A stretch of DNA of 64,000 bases from Shimia aestuarii (GTDB lineage Bacteria; Pseudomonadota; Alphaproteobacteria; Rhodobacterales; Rhodobacteraceae). The stretch is from NCBI RefSeq assembly GCF_900114635.1, contig NZ_FOTQ01000003.1, forward strand, positions 188,501 through 252,500. Direction: 5' to 3'. Under the pieces are notes generated by a model. That model ran no database searches and had not been told where the DNA came from. It saw only the letters and a list, made by a program, of their open reading frames with translations. Position numbers and translations under genes: made by a program. Shown here in pieces: positions 9,377 through 17,834 of the stretch; the stretch's first letter is position 1; each line of letters starts with the position of its first letter.

Positions 9377-10837
9377 TCAGTCCTCCAGAACCCAGGTGTC
9401 CTTGGTGCCACCCCCTTGCGAGGAATTGACCACCAGCGACCCCTTCTTCAGCGCCACGCGAGTAAGACCGCCTGGGGTGATTTCCACTTTCCCGGGGCTG
9501 CACAGAACGAAAGGTCTGAGATCAACATGTCTGGGGCTGAGCCCCGCACGTGAAAAGATCGGAACGGTCGAAAGCGCCAAAGTGGGCTGGGCGATATAAT
9601 TACCGGGCCGCGCCTTGAGCTTTCGGCGGAACGCCGCAAGATCCGTCTTGGTGGCAGTCGGACCGATGAGCATCCCATACCCGCCCGAACCATGAACTTC
9701 CTTGACCACCAATTCTTCTAGATTGTCGAGCACATAGGCCAACGCCTCGGGTTCCGAGCAACGCCAGGTTTGCACGTTTTGCAAGATGGGGCGTTCTCCC
9801 GTGTAGAACTCGACGATCTCGGGCATGTAGCTGTAGATTGCCTTGTCATCGGCAATGCCGGTGCCGGGCGCGTTGGCAATGGTGAGACAACCCGCGCGGT
9901 AGGCGTCCATGATCCCGGGCACGCCAAGGCCACTTTCGGGGTTGAAGTTCAGCGGATCAAGGAACTCGTCATCTACCCGGCGGTAGAGCACGTCGATCGG
10001 TTTGTAGCCGCGCGTTGTGCGCATGGCGACGCGGCCATCGACAACCCGCAAATCATGCCCCTCGACCAGTTCCACGCCCATCTTGTCGGCCAGGAAGGCA
10101 TGCTCGAAATAGGCAGAATTGTAGATCCCGGGCGTCAGCACGGCGACCACAGGCTCGCTTTCACACGCCGGCGGCGCGCACGCGGCAAGAGAACGACGCA
10201 GATCAGTGGGATAGTTGGAGACGGGCTGAACTCTGTTCTGACTGAAAAGTTCAGGGAACATTTGGAGCATCGTCTCGCGATTTTCCAACATGTAGCTGAC
10301 GCCCGAAGGCGTGCGGGCATTGTCTTCAAGCACGAAGAACTCGCCCGGGCCTGTGCGAACCAAGTCGATCCCGACGATATGTGTGTAGACCCCACCCGGG
10401 GGGGTCATTCCGATCATGTGAGGCAGGAAGGCCTCGTTTCGGCTGATCATTTCCTCAGGGATACGGCCTGCCCTCACGATTTCCTGCTTGTGATAGATAT
10501 CGTAGAGAAAGGCGTTGATTGCACGCACACGCTGTTCTATCCCGCGTGAGAGGCGAAACCATTCGCTGCCTGAAATGATCCGTGGAATGATATCAAACGG
10601 GATAAGGCGCTCTTCGGCCTCGGCCTTGCCATAGACATTGAAAGTGATCCCGGTCAGCCGGAAAAGTTCCTCCGCGTCGCGCTGTTTCTTGCGCAGGCGC
10701 GCGGGATCCTCGCTTTCGAACCAAGTGTTAAATTGACGATAAGGTTCTCGAAGAGCGCCGCTCACTCCCCACATCTCATCGAAGCTTTCTGGTTTTTCCA
10801 TGGGTTTTCTCAGGCCGAATTTCTTAGCGACGATCAT
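9377..10837 (-). CDS. circularly permuted ATP-grasp type 2 protein
   Basis: This protein is 486 aa from ATG 10837, or 474 aa from ATG 10801 (MEKPESFDEMW); neither start has a convincing ribosome site. Family marks include the FVLEDNARTPSGVSYMLENR block, YRRVDDEFLDP and the glycine-rich VVKEVHGSGGYGMLIGP, with the ATP-grasp lobes in permuted order. Members are predicted ATP-dependent carboxylate-amine ligases that form peptide-like bonds. It is the first gene of the operon ATP-grasp, alpha-E, transglutaminase, Anbu (all minus strand, gaps of 3-7 bp). Promoter elements must lie in the 690-base gap upstream. Confidence 0.9.
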   Translation of the reverse strand: MIVAKKFGLRKPMEKPESFDEMWGVSGALREPYRQFNTWFESEDPARLRKKQRDAEELFRLTGITFNVYGKAEAEERLIPFDIIPRIISGSEWFRLSRGIEQRVRAINAFLYDIYHKQEIVRAGRIPEEMISRNEAFLPHMIGMTPPGGVYTHIVGIDLVRTGPGEFFVLEDNARTPSGVSYMLENRETMLQMFPELFSQNRVQPVSNYPTDLRRSLAACAPPACESEPVVAVLTPGIYNSAYFEHAFLADKMGVELVEGHDLRVVDGRVAMRTTRGYKPIDVLYRRVDDEFLDPLNFNPESGLGVPGIMDAYRAGCLTIANAPGTGIADDKAIYSYMPEIVEFYTGERPILQNVQTWRCSEPEALAYVLDNLEELVVKEVHGSGGYGMLIGPTATKTDLAAFRRKLKARPGNYIAQPTLALSTVPIFSRAGLSPRHVDLRPFVLCSPGKVEITPGGLTRVALKKGSLVVNSSQGGGTKDTWVLED

Positions 10838-11528
10838 AATTGAGGAGCACAGCTCGGAAAGCGCATCCTTCTACAAAGGCGTGAATTACGCCTATTTATG
10901 GCATTGTAATCTAAAAGCTGCCTAATATTACGGCACATACCGCGAGGTGAGGCATCTACCAGCACTTTGGCCAAAGGTGCTGAGGCGAAGGCAAGCAAAG
11001 CACCCGCTTGGCAGCTCGCCATGGTTTAGACCGATTTTGCCGCCAATTGGTCCCACATGACGATTGGGTTTTTGTCAGCGACCCGGCCTTTGCCTTCCGT
11101 TGAACAATGCTGTGCATAGGAAAAGTGGCACCTATGTCGAGCCGCGCCGCAGAAATGATATCCATAGCTCGATGACGCTGGGGCTGAGTCTGGTAGATGC
11201 TGCCCGCTCCGTGAAAGCTGACAAAGTCCGCGTTCTGTGAGTGCGACCCGCATCAGGTTTTGCACTCACGGCGAATGTTGGCAATGCGGGCTGCTGCCGC
11301 TGCGGCGAAGAACGGGGTCGGATGTCGGCTATGGGCCGAGAGCTGCCGTTGCCCAATAAGCAATCGTCGGTAGGTTTGTCCCGCAGAGCAGCCTTTCAGT
11401 CGAAATCGGGCGGCGTCTGCTCAGTTTCCAAGTCGAACTGCTCTTTTATGCAAGCATTGCCCTGTTCTCAGCCGCAAAGGATCATGCAAAGATAATACTG
11501 GAGCACACCGTCAGAAACCTCATCTGCT
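10838..11528. other. 691-base intergenic region without a convincing gene
   Basis: It separates the divergent ATP-grasp operon and the ModA-like gene. Short ORFs on both strands have no recognisable protein features. Phrases such as GATGTCGGCTATGGGCCGAG and the C/G-rich TCCG-containing words resemble decayed family A repeat material. The operon promoter is expected near 10840-10950, but no clear -35/-10 pair can be defended. Confidence 0.5.
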
Positions 11529-12221
11529 ATGCCGAGTGAATTGCGCATTTTTGTACCGGTGGCGATCCGGGCGATCATGAATAACCTCGTTCCGCGCTTG
11601 GAAACGGCAACGGGTGCATCGGTCACTCAGTTGGTTGATCTCAACCCTGCGATACCTGAGCGCATCTCGGCGGGTGAAGCTTATGACATCGGTTTGACCA
11701 ATCCCCCTTACGCTAAGGGGCTCATAGAAACTGGAAATGCAGAGGCAGCCAGTCACCGAGCTTTTGGACGTGTGCCCCTTGCCATTGGCCGAAAAGAGGA
11801 AACCGCAGGCTCAATCACAAAAGACGTCGAGACTATCAGAGGCCTTTTTCATGAAGCCGACAGCATCGCCTACACGGGTGCAGGTACAAGTGGCCGCACC
11901 TACTTGGATGTGATCGGGCGGCTCGATCTGAGTACTGCACTTTTACCAAAGAGCCTGGCCATGGGTGGTGGCGAGCCGGTCGCATCCGTCGCCGCTGGCC
12001 AAGTTGAGCTTGCGGTCGCTCCGCTGACCACGGTTATTTCCACACCTGGGGTGGTTCCTGCGGCAATCCTGCCGGAAGAGCTTGGGACTCATATCGATAT
12101 GTCGATATTCCTTAGTCGAACCTCTCGGGCCAGCGCGGCATCTGCCCTTGAATTTCTGACGGCAAGGGAACTCGATGATGAACTTGCCGCAGCGGGCGTC
12201 CTACGGTTCGAGTTGGATTGA
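11529..12221 (+). CDS. ModA-like substrate-binding protein without signal peptide
   Basis: This 230-aa protein has the type II periplasmic-binding fold of molybdate-type ModA proteins: LRIFVPVAIRAIMNNLVPRLE at the N-terminus, a YDIGLTNPPYAKGLI strand-turn, IAYTGAGTSGRTYLDVIGRL, and VAAGQVELAVAPLTTVIS near the C-terminus. Unlike true transporter subunits it has no signal peptide, since the chain starts directly at the first beta strand (ATG 11529), and no permease or ATPase gene is nearby. It may be a cytosolic sensor of a small molecule, or a remnant whose leader was lost. The ligand is unknown. Confidence 0.7.
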   Translation: MPSELRIFVPVAIRAIMNNLVPRLETATGASVTQLVDLNPAIPERISAGEAYDIGLTNPPYAKGLIETGNAEAASHRAFGRVPLAIGRKEETAGSITKDVETIRGLFHEADSIAYTGAGTSGRTYLDVIGRLDLSTALLPKSLAMGGGEPVASVAAGQVELAVAPLTTVISTPGVVPAAILPEELGTHIDMSIFLSRTSRASAASALEFLTARELDDELAAAGVLRFELD

Positions 12222-12394
12222 CGCGGATCGACAGAGTTGCGCCATTTCTGAAAGGAATTTGCGGCTACGCCCCCACACCTGGCATCGTTCGCAAGTCTGG
12301 CAGACGGCCGCTCCAAGTTAACTCAACCGACCCATGCCCCTTTCCTGACTTGGTCTGCTTCGAAGGCAAAAGGGGTAATGATAGCGAGTTCGCT

Positions 12395-12814
12395 TCAGGG
12401 TTCTCCTGGCATTGGAGCTGCGTTTACTTCGATAGTGTTGAGGTCGGGATCAAGCAGATAGAGTTGTGGGAACCCGGCGAGGCCTTCACGCAGAATAAGT
12501 AGTCTTTTTCTGTCACCCTCCGGCAAGTCCTCCCTAAATCCAGCCGCCTCCAAGCGTTCGACCATTTCTTCGAAGTCGTCGGTGCAGAATGCAAAGTGAA
12601 CGTCAGCAATGTCAGGAGACGATTTGGTGCGGTAGGTTCCAGCTTCGTTCAGCACTAGGTGAATTTGGCGATCGTGACATGCCAACCAAACTCCGGGTAT
12701 CGAAAATGGTGGGCGGTCAAGGCGTTCTAGGTTGAAAAGACTTTCGTAGAAGGCAGCTGACTCCTCAATATCCCTGACGGGATAGGAAACATGATGAAGT
12801 AGTATTTTGGGCAT
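12395..12814 (-). CDS. VOC-family (glyoxalase/dioxygenase-fold) protein
   Basis: This 139-aa protein starts MPKILLHHVSYPVRDIEESA, the first beta-alpha-beta module of a vicinal oxygen chelate domain. A second module contains DVHFAFCTDDFEEMVERLEAAG and ends with a LYLLDPDLNTIEVN strand carrying the usual metal-binding Glu. His8, a His in the QIHLVL strand and this Glu are candidate metal ligands. I chose ATG 12814 because the longer ORF adds 44 residues without similarity and a GAGAAGCGAG site precedes this ATG. The substrate is unknown: glyoxalase, fosfomycin-type and dioxygenase relatives share the fold. Confidence 0.8.
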   Translation of the reverse strand: MPKILLHHVSYPVRDIEESAAFYESLFNLERLDRPPFSIPGVWLACHDRQIHLVLNEAGTYRTKSSPDIADVHFAFCTDDFEEMVERLEAAGFREDLPEGDRKRLLILREGLAGFPQLYLLDPDLNTIEVNAAPMPGEP

Positions 12815-13023
12815 GAAATCTCGCTTCTCAGAGGCATCGATAGGAACAGTACCAGATGTGGTACCAAATGTCCGTTTCGTCCCGCAATGTCGGACATCAA
12901 ACTGCAGGGCGACGAACGGCCGGTTTCGATCCGGCCGTTTTAGCAATGCTCAAACGACAGCTTCCGGGAAAGCGAGCTGCGGCGCAGCGATTAAATAACG
13001 AAGACACGCCGTTCAGTCCTCTG

Positions 13024-13575
13024 TCATTCTTGATCTTCCAACTTCTTTAGGACTTCAGTGTCGGCCAGCTTTTTGTTGCTGGAGCCAAAGTCGAACACAG
13101 TTTCACCCATCTCGGTTTTGACGGACGCATCTGCTCCTGCCTCAAGCAAAGCCATGACTTGCTCCTCGGAACCAAACTTCGCAGCACCGTGGATTGGGGT
13201 CCAGTCATTGGCAGTCTTGGCGTTTACGTCAGCTCCAGCATCTATGAGCAGCTTGATGTTTTCGACGGATCCTGCCGCTGCCACAAAATGCAGAGGCGTC
13301 CGTTCCAATTGATCCCGTGCGTTTACATCAGCGCCAGCCGCGAGCAGTGCCACAACCACGCTCGGCGACGCCAGTGCGACCCAATGCAGAGCAGTCTTTC
13401 CAACATCGTCCCGCGCGTTAACGTCGGCTCCGCCATCCAGTATTTCTCTTACGTCTGCAACTGTTGCGGTGGTGTAGAATTTTGCGTCGCAGAGATGTCG
13501 GCAATCACCGCCCGCAAAGACTGATCCCGCGGATATAACAGCCACATACGTGGCGAAAAGCAGGCCTCTGGTCAT
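13024..13575 (-). CDS. exported ankyrin-repeat protein
   Basis: This protein is 183 aa from ATG 13575, with a GAGGGAG ribosome site. It has an N-terminal signal peptide (MTRGLLFATYVAVISAGSVF-AG), so it is probably periplasmic. Then come four ankyrin repeats with the phrases GKTALHWVALASP, ERTPLHFVAAAGS, DWTPIHGAAKFGS and GETVFDFGSS, each ending GADVNA or a variant. Two Cys near the mature N-terminus (GGDCRHLCDAKF) could form a disulfide. Ankyrin repeats bind proteins, but the partner is unknown. It is convergent with nothing and divergent from the cyclase gene at 13794. Confidence 0.85.
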   Translation of the reverse strand: MTRGLLFATYVAVISAGSVFAGGDCRHLCDAKFYTTATVADVREILDGGADVNARDDVGKTALHWVALASPSVVVALLAAGADVNARDQLERTPLHFVAAAGSVENIKLLIDAGADVNAKTANDWTPIHGAAKFGSEEQVMALLEAGADASVKTEMGETVFDFGSSNKKLADTEVLKKLEDQE

Positions 13576-13793
13576 CCCTGGCTCCCTCAGTTCCACGTCA
13601 GAATAGCACGAAGCCTTAAGCTGCAGCGCATATTTGTTATCCGCCTTCTGTGACTTGGCGAAAGGCCGCTTCGTCCGCAATGCAGGCGTAGCCGCTGCTC
13701 AAATAAGGGGCAGCTGTCTGAAGAAACGGTCCCCACATGTTGTCCGTTTGCCGATCCGACTTTTCTTGCTAGGCTAGGCAGCGGAGGAACAGG

Positions 13794-15440
13794 ATGCGTT
13801 CGCGGATCACGACATTGATGTTCGTCGATATGGTCGGATACTCGCGAATGATGAGCGCCGATCAAGACGCTGCGATCGAGGCGGTTCGTGAACTGAAGAA
13901 CAAGCAGCTAGAGCCCGTCCTTTCTGATTTCGGTGGCGAAATTCTCAAACGTATGGGAGATGGCTGGATCATCGCGTTTTCCTCTATAAGCGCGGCTCTG
14001 GACAGCGCTATTCAGGTGCAGACCAACCTCTACGATCATCGGAAACTGAAGCTGAGGATCGGTTGTCACCTGGGCGAAATCGTCGAAGATGAAGATGATT
14101 TCTACGGCGCCGGTGTGAATATCACTCAGCGTATCCAGACCGAAGCGCCGCCGGGAGGCGTGATGGTGTCGGAAGATCTGTTTCGGCAATTGTCCAACGA
14201 CCGCGCCAAGCTTCTTAGCGACGCAGGCACGTTCAACCTGAAGAACATTTCGCAGCCGGTCAGGCTTTATCAGTGGCGCCCGGCTCCCGGTCTGAAACGG
14301 AAACTGGACGATGTTCCATCAATCGCAGTGCAGGCTTTCGAATTCGCCCCGATCGATTCTGAAACTGCTGCTGTGGCCGGCGACTTGCGCGACCAGTTGA
14401 TCGTTCGTGTCTCGCGTCGCAAGGGCGTGTTGATATTCGACGCTTCCGACAAAAACGTGGAAAAGGCGACTTATGACTTGCGCGGACGGTTGCGCATAGC
14501 AGGGGGAAGAGGCCGGTTCACTGTAACCATGACCTCACGGGCAGATGCCCGGCCCGTCTGGTCGCAAACATACGAAGCGCCAACAGAGGATATCTTTGCC
14601 TTCTGTGACGAAGTCCTCGAACTGGCGGAGGGTGACCTGCGTCTGCAGACCAATGCATTCGACGGGGATCGTCTGGTCGATATCCCTCTCGAGGACTTGA
14701 GTGTCTCGGAACTCAGGGCACGGGCAGCCAACGAATACTACAAGGTCACAATGGAGAGTTGGTCGTACGGTCTCGCACTGATGGAACGGGCGATTTCGCT
14801 CAATCCGCACGACGCAGTATCGCTCTGCATGCGGGTCGAAGCTCAGATCATGCTGCATGGAGCGCGCTATGAAGACCTGCCCGCGCAGCTACGTGAAATC
14901 TATTCTGATGATCTGAACACCGCGGTAATCCAGTCCCCGCAGAGCGATTATGTGTTCTGGACGCGTGCATACTTCCGGCTCGTCGTTGATGATGACGTTC
15001 CAGGCGCCCGCGCGGATCTGAAGCGAAGTGCGGAAATCAATCCGGCGTATCTCGAGAACTACGAACTAAGAGGGCAGATCCTCCTTCGGGAGTCCGATTT
15101 CGAGGGTGCCGATACCGCCTTTTCCCGGTTAATCGAGCGTGGCGCTCAGAACCCGCTTCAGCCTTACCGACTGTTCATGCGAGGTGTGGCCAGGTTCTGT
15201 GGGGGAGACTTCGAAGGAGCCGCCCACGATGCTGCCGCAGCTTCTGATCTGCGCCCGAACGAAGCGGGACACCTGAAACTCCGTGCGATGGCCCTGAACG
15301 AAATCCAGATGGATAAGCAGGCCGAAGTCTGTCTAACAGCGGCCCGCAAGCTTTCATCGGAACCGATGATGACAACCAAGCTTCCGGTGTTGCCGCCAGA
15401 GTATCGCTGGATTTCGGATAAACTGAGGCCTGGAGCCTGA
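13794..15440 (+). CDS. class III nucleotide cyclase with degenerate TolB-like and TPR domains
   Basis: This protein is 548 aa from ATG 13794, with GGAGGAACAGG just upstream. Residues 1-165 are a class III cyclase domain: Asp in TTLMFVDMVGYSRMM, Asp in MGDGWIIAF, and Asn/Arg in GAGVNITQRIQ. The substitution of the usual AARLE by TQRIQ is unusual and may affect the nucleotide specificity or activity. Residues about 175-290 match the TolB-like region only loosely, and TPR-like helices follow to the C-terminus (LMERAISLNPHDAVSLCMR; LKRSAEINPAYLENYELRG). It shares domain order with the gene at 4706 but is much diverged, so the two are paralogues rather than a recent copy. Confidence 0.85.
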   Translation: MRSRITTLMFVDMVGYSRMMSADQDAAIEAVRELKNKQLEPVLSDFGGEILKRMGDGWIIAFSSISAALDSAIQVQTNLYDHRKLKLRIGCHLGEIVEDEDDFYGAGVNITQRIQTEAPPGGVMVSEDLFRQLSNDRAKLLSDAGTFNLKNISQPVRLYQWRPAPGLKRKLDDVPSIAVQAFEFAPIDSETAAVAGDLRDQLIVRVSRRKGVLIFDASDKNVEKATYDLRGRLRIAGGRGRFTVTMTSRADARPVWSQTYEAPTEDIFAFCDEVLELAEGDLRLQTNAFDGDRLVDIPLEDLSVSELRARAANEYYKVTMESWSYGLALMERAISLNPHDAVSLCMRVEAQIMLHGARYEDLPAQLREIYSDDLNTAVIQSPQSDYVFWTRAYFRLVVDDDVPGARADLKRSAEINPAYLENYELRGQILLRESDFEGADTAFSRLIERGAQNPLQPYRLFMRGVARFCGGDFEGAAHDAAAASDLRPNEAGHLKLRAMALNEIQMDKQAEVCLTAARKLSSEPMMTTKLPVLPPEYRWISDKLRPGA

Positions 15441-15485
15441 CGCTTTCGAACAGCTAGAGGCGCCTTTTTTGGACCCCTCGTCACT

Positions 15486-15570
15486 GTCCGCTTCGTCCCG
15501 CTCAGCGGACTTCGGTGCAGAGCACAACCAATGGCTGAAACGAGCCCATTCTGACCGATGCTGCACCTTT
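15486..15570. repeat. degenerate intergenic repeat, family A copy (best preserved)
   Basis: CTTCGTCCCGCTCAGCGGAC is followed by CCAATGGCTGAAACGAGCCC. Related copies lie at 4416-4495 and 6634-6712, with poorer matches near 12870-12930 and 13660-13700. It is located 45 bases after the cyclase stop codon. The rest of the 15441-15774 gap shows no gene. Confidence 0.65.
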
Positions 15571-15774
15571 CGCAGACAGTTGCGAAGCGCCGATTGACGA
15601 CATTGGCGTTGGTAAGCAAGGCCCAGTGCCCACAACTTTCGTAGTTGTCCGTCGCTGTACGGCGGCCCGTCATTCCAGATTGCTGCGCATTTTCAAACCC
15701 TCGATGAAGCAGGGCAGCAACTTGAACTCGCCTTGTGGCACTCCAAACGTAGCGGCAATCTCAAGCTTTTTTAG

Positions 15775-16737
15775 TCAGTCTAGGCCATAGGTGCGTTCTT
15801 TGATATCAATGGCGTTCAGCTCGGCATTGCATACCGACAGGAACTCGGCCTCGGCATCTGACTGGCGGCGTGCCGGGTTGGTGATAAGGTAGATGTTCAC
15901 CATGGGCAGCTCGTCATAGGGCGGCAACTGCCGGATATTTCCGGCCAGAACGTCCAGTTTTGCAACGTGAAGGGGCAGGGCGCCAATTCCGACATTCGCC
16001 ATGATCAGACGACGGATTTCATTAAGGCTTGAGGACACGCCACGCCAGCTGGTGGCCAAACCCAAGCGTGCGCGAAGCCGTGAAATGGCATGCAGCGGTC
16101 CGCCCTCGGCCTCAGTCTGGAAGGCGACGAAGGGTTCCCCTTGTAGATCTTTGGGATTGATTTCCTTGGCGTTGAACAATGGATGGCGCGCCCCGCAGTA
16201 AAGGCCGAAAAACTCTCGATAAAGGATTACAGAGTCCAGATTTCTGGGCAGTTTGGAAAGTAGGCAAATTCCGAAGCTGGCCCGGTTCTGGTTCACCATC
16301 GTTTCCACATCTTCACTTTCGTGGACTGAGAAAGAATAGGTGACATGTGGATGAATCTTGGAGAAATTGCTCAGGATCGCGTCGAAATGCTCGGAAATTA
16401 CGGAGCTCGTGATGGCGATCGACAGATGCCCCCTGAGTTCGGCGCGGTCGACATCCAGCAAGGAGGGAAGCTGAGAGATGGTGCCGAAGATATTGGCGCA
16501 TTCGGTGTAAAGCGCCTGTCCGGGTCGCGTGATGGTAAACTCGTTGGGCTTGCGAATAACAAGCTGCTTGCCTGTCGATTGCTCAAGGCGTTTTAGGGCT
16601 GCAGAAACGGTGGGCTGCTTGAGACCCAGAAAGTCGGCGGCTTTGGATATGCCGCCCTGTTCGACCACAACCATGAAGGTGCGCAGAAGGTTCCAGTCCA
16701 GGTTCCAGGGAAAGCGTTGCTGCTGCGGAAGGCTCAT
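15775..16737 (-). CDS. LysR-family transcriptional regulator
   Basis: This 320-aa protein has an N-terminal winged helix-turn-helix (residues about 14-73: LLRTFMVVVEQGGISKAADF, then KQPTVSAALKRLEQSTGKQL). The C-terminal effector domain has the usual two-lobe periplasmic-binding fold. It is transcribed divergently from the ABC transporter and catabolic operon that starts 136 bp away, the classic arrangement for a LysR activator of a pathway. The inducer is probably the transported substrate or an intermediate. Start ATG 16737 gives the normal family length. Confidence 0.92.
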   Translation of the reverse strand: MSLPQQQRFPWNLDWNLLRTFMVVVEQGGISKAADFLGLKQPTVSAALKRLEQSTGKQLVIRKPNEFTITRPGQALYTECANIFGTISQLPSLLDVDRAELRGHLSIAITSSVISEHFDAILSNFSKIHPHVTYSFSVHESEDVETMVNQNRASFGICLLSKLPRNLDSVILYREFFGLYCGARHPLFNAKEINPKDLQGEPFVAFQTEAEGGPLHAISRLRARLGLATSWRGVSSSLNEIRRLIMANVGIGALPLHVAKLDVLAGNIRQLPPYDELPMVNIYLITNPARRQSDAEAEFLSVCNAELNAIDIKERTYGLD

Positions 16738-16873
16738 AGATGAAATCTATATTGAATGTAGTTATTATCTGTTTGCGCAATATTGCTGAGTTATGCAAGT
16801 TTTTTCGCAAGCGGGTCCGCCCGCAGGCATTGATCGGGAAACACCCCGGCATGATTCTCACAGGGAGACATTA
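16738..16873. promoter_or_regulatory. divergent promoter region with LysR-type dyad
   Basis: This 136-bp gap between the lysR gene and the transporter operon is AT-rich. A perfect GCAATATTGC palindrome lies at 16777-16786, and an imperfect A/T dyad lies around 16745-16765. LysR regulators bind T-N11-A dyads in such gaps, so these are candidate sites. The GGGAGA ribosome site of the binding-protein gene is at its right end. Confidence 0.5.
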
Positions 16874-17650
16874 ATGACTTTTCGCCGTACCATCTTGAAA
16901 TCCGCAATTGCCGCCGCTGGCCTTGCGGTGTTTGGCTTGAATACCGCAGTCGCAGAAGAGCTCGACGCGCTGAAAGAAAAGGGCGTGATCCGCATTGCGA
17001 TGTCCGGCGCATATCCTCCGTTCAACTTCGTGAACGATCAGAACGAAGTTGTTGGTTTTGACCCGGCCATTGGCACTGAGATTGCCAAGCGCATGGGCAT
17101 GGAAGTGGAAATCGTAACCACCGCGTGGGACGGCATTATTGGCGGCCTGCTGGCCAACAAATATGACGCCATCGTCGGATCGATGACCATCACCGCAGAG
17201 CGCGATGAAGTGGTTGATTTTGTTGGTCCCTATTACTCGGACAAACGTGCCATTTTCAGCAAGCCGGGCTCGGGCATTTCGAGCCTCGAGGATCTGGAAG
17301 GCAAGAAAGTCGGCCTGACCCTGGGCGAAACCCACGAAGATTGGGCGCGCGAAAAGGGCTATGACATCAACACCTACAAAGGTCTGCCCGAGCTGCTGCT
17401 GGAACTGGAAAACGGCCGTGTGGACGCCATTGTCAACGACTCGATCGCGGCCATTCTGGCCATGACCGAGAAAGGGCAGGAGTTCGAGATGTTCGGCGAC
17501 CCGACTACCGAACCGTTTGGCGCGGGTATCGCCATTCGCGAAGGCAACCCGAAACTGGCCGCAGAAATGCAGGCTGCGCTGCAATCCATGATGGATGATG
17601 GCACTTATCTGACCATTGCCGAAAAATGGATTGGCGCAGACATTCGCTAA
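16874..17650 (+). CDS. polar amino-acid ABC transporter, periplasmic substrate-binding protein
   Basis: This 258-aa protein has a signal peptide (residues 1-27, ending FGLNTAVAEE) and the SBP_bac_3 fold: GVIRIAMSGAYPPFNFVND, then VGFDPAIGTEIAKRMGM, and the DAIVGSMTITAERDEVVDF ligand-binding loop. ATG 16874 is chosen over the longer ORF because AGGGAGA precedes it and the leader then starts correctly with MTFRRT. An Arg/Asp pair binding the alpha-amino and carboxyl groups is expected (TAERDE), so the ligand should be an amino acid or amino-acid-like compound. It is followed by a hairpin and then the permease genes. Confidence 0.92.
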   Translation: MTFRRTILKSAIAAAGLAVFGLNTAVAEELDALKEKGVIRIAMSGAYPPFNFVNDQNEVVGFDPAIGTEIAKRMGMEVEIVTTAWDGIIGGLLANKYDAIVGSMTITAERDEVVDFVGPYYSDKRAIFSKPGSGISSLEDLEGKKVGLTLGETHEDWAREKGYDINTYKGLPELLLELENGRVDAIVNDSIAAILAMTEKGQEFEMFGDPTTEPFGAGIAIREGNPKLAAEMQAALQSMMDDGTYLTIAEKWIGADIR

Positions 17651-17659
17651 GACACATCT

Positions 17660-17683
17660 CCCCGTCGCCCAACGGCGGCGGGG
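17660..17683 (+). terminator. hairpin between binding-protein and permease genes
   Basis: CCCCGTCGCC and GGCGGCGGGG form a 10-bp stem (one G-T pair) with a four-base loop. No T-run follows, so it is more likely a partial terminator or an mRNA-stabilising 3' hairpin that keeps binding-protein mRNA in excess over permease mRNA. Confidence 0.55.
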
Positions 17684-17834
17684 ATCTTCATCGTGGCGAC
17701 GGTTAAGGGACCGATGATCCTTTACTGCCCCATCCACGGGCGCCAAAGTTATCCGATACTTTACGCAAAACGTGCCGAGACAGCCTTTGCGCCGTCCGGA
17801 CGATTTCGGGTCGGATACCCAAAAGGAGTGACTC

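Noticed and set aside
10834-11356. Several 60-80 codon ORFs in the gap before the ModA-like gene
   Set aside because: They overlap one another on both strands, have no ribosome sites and no protein-like pattern.
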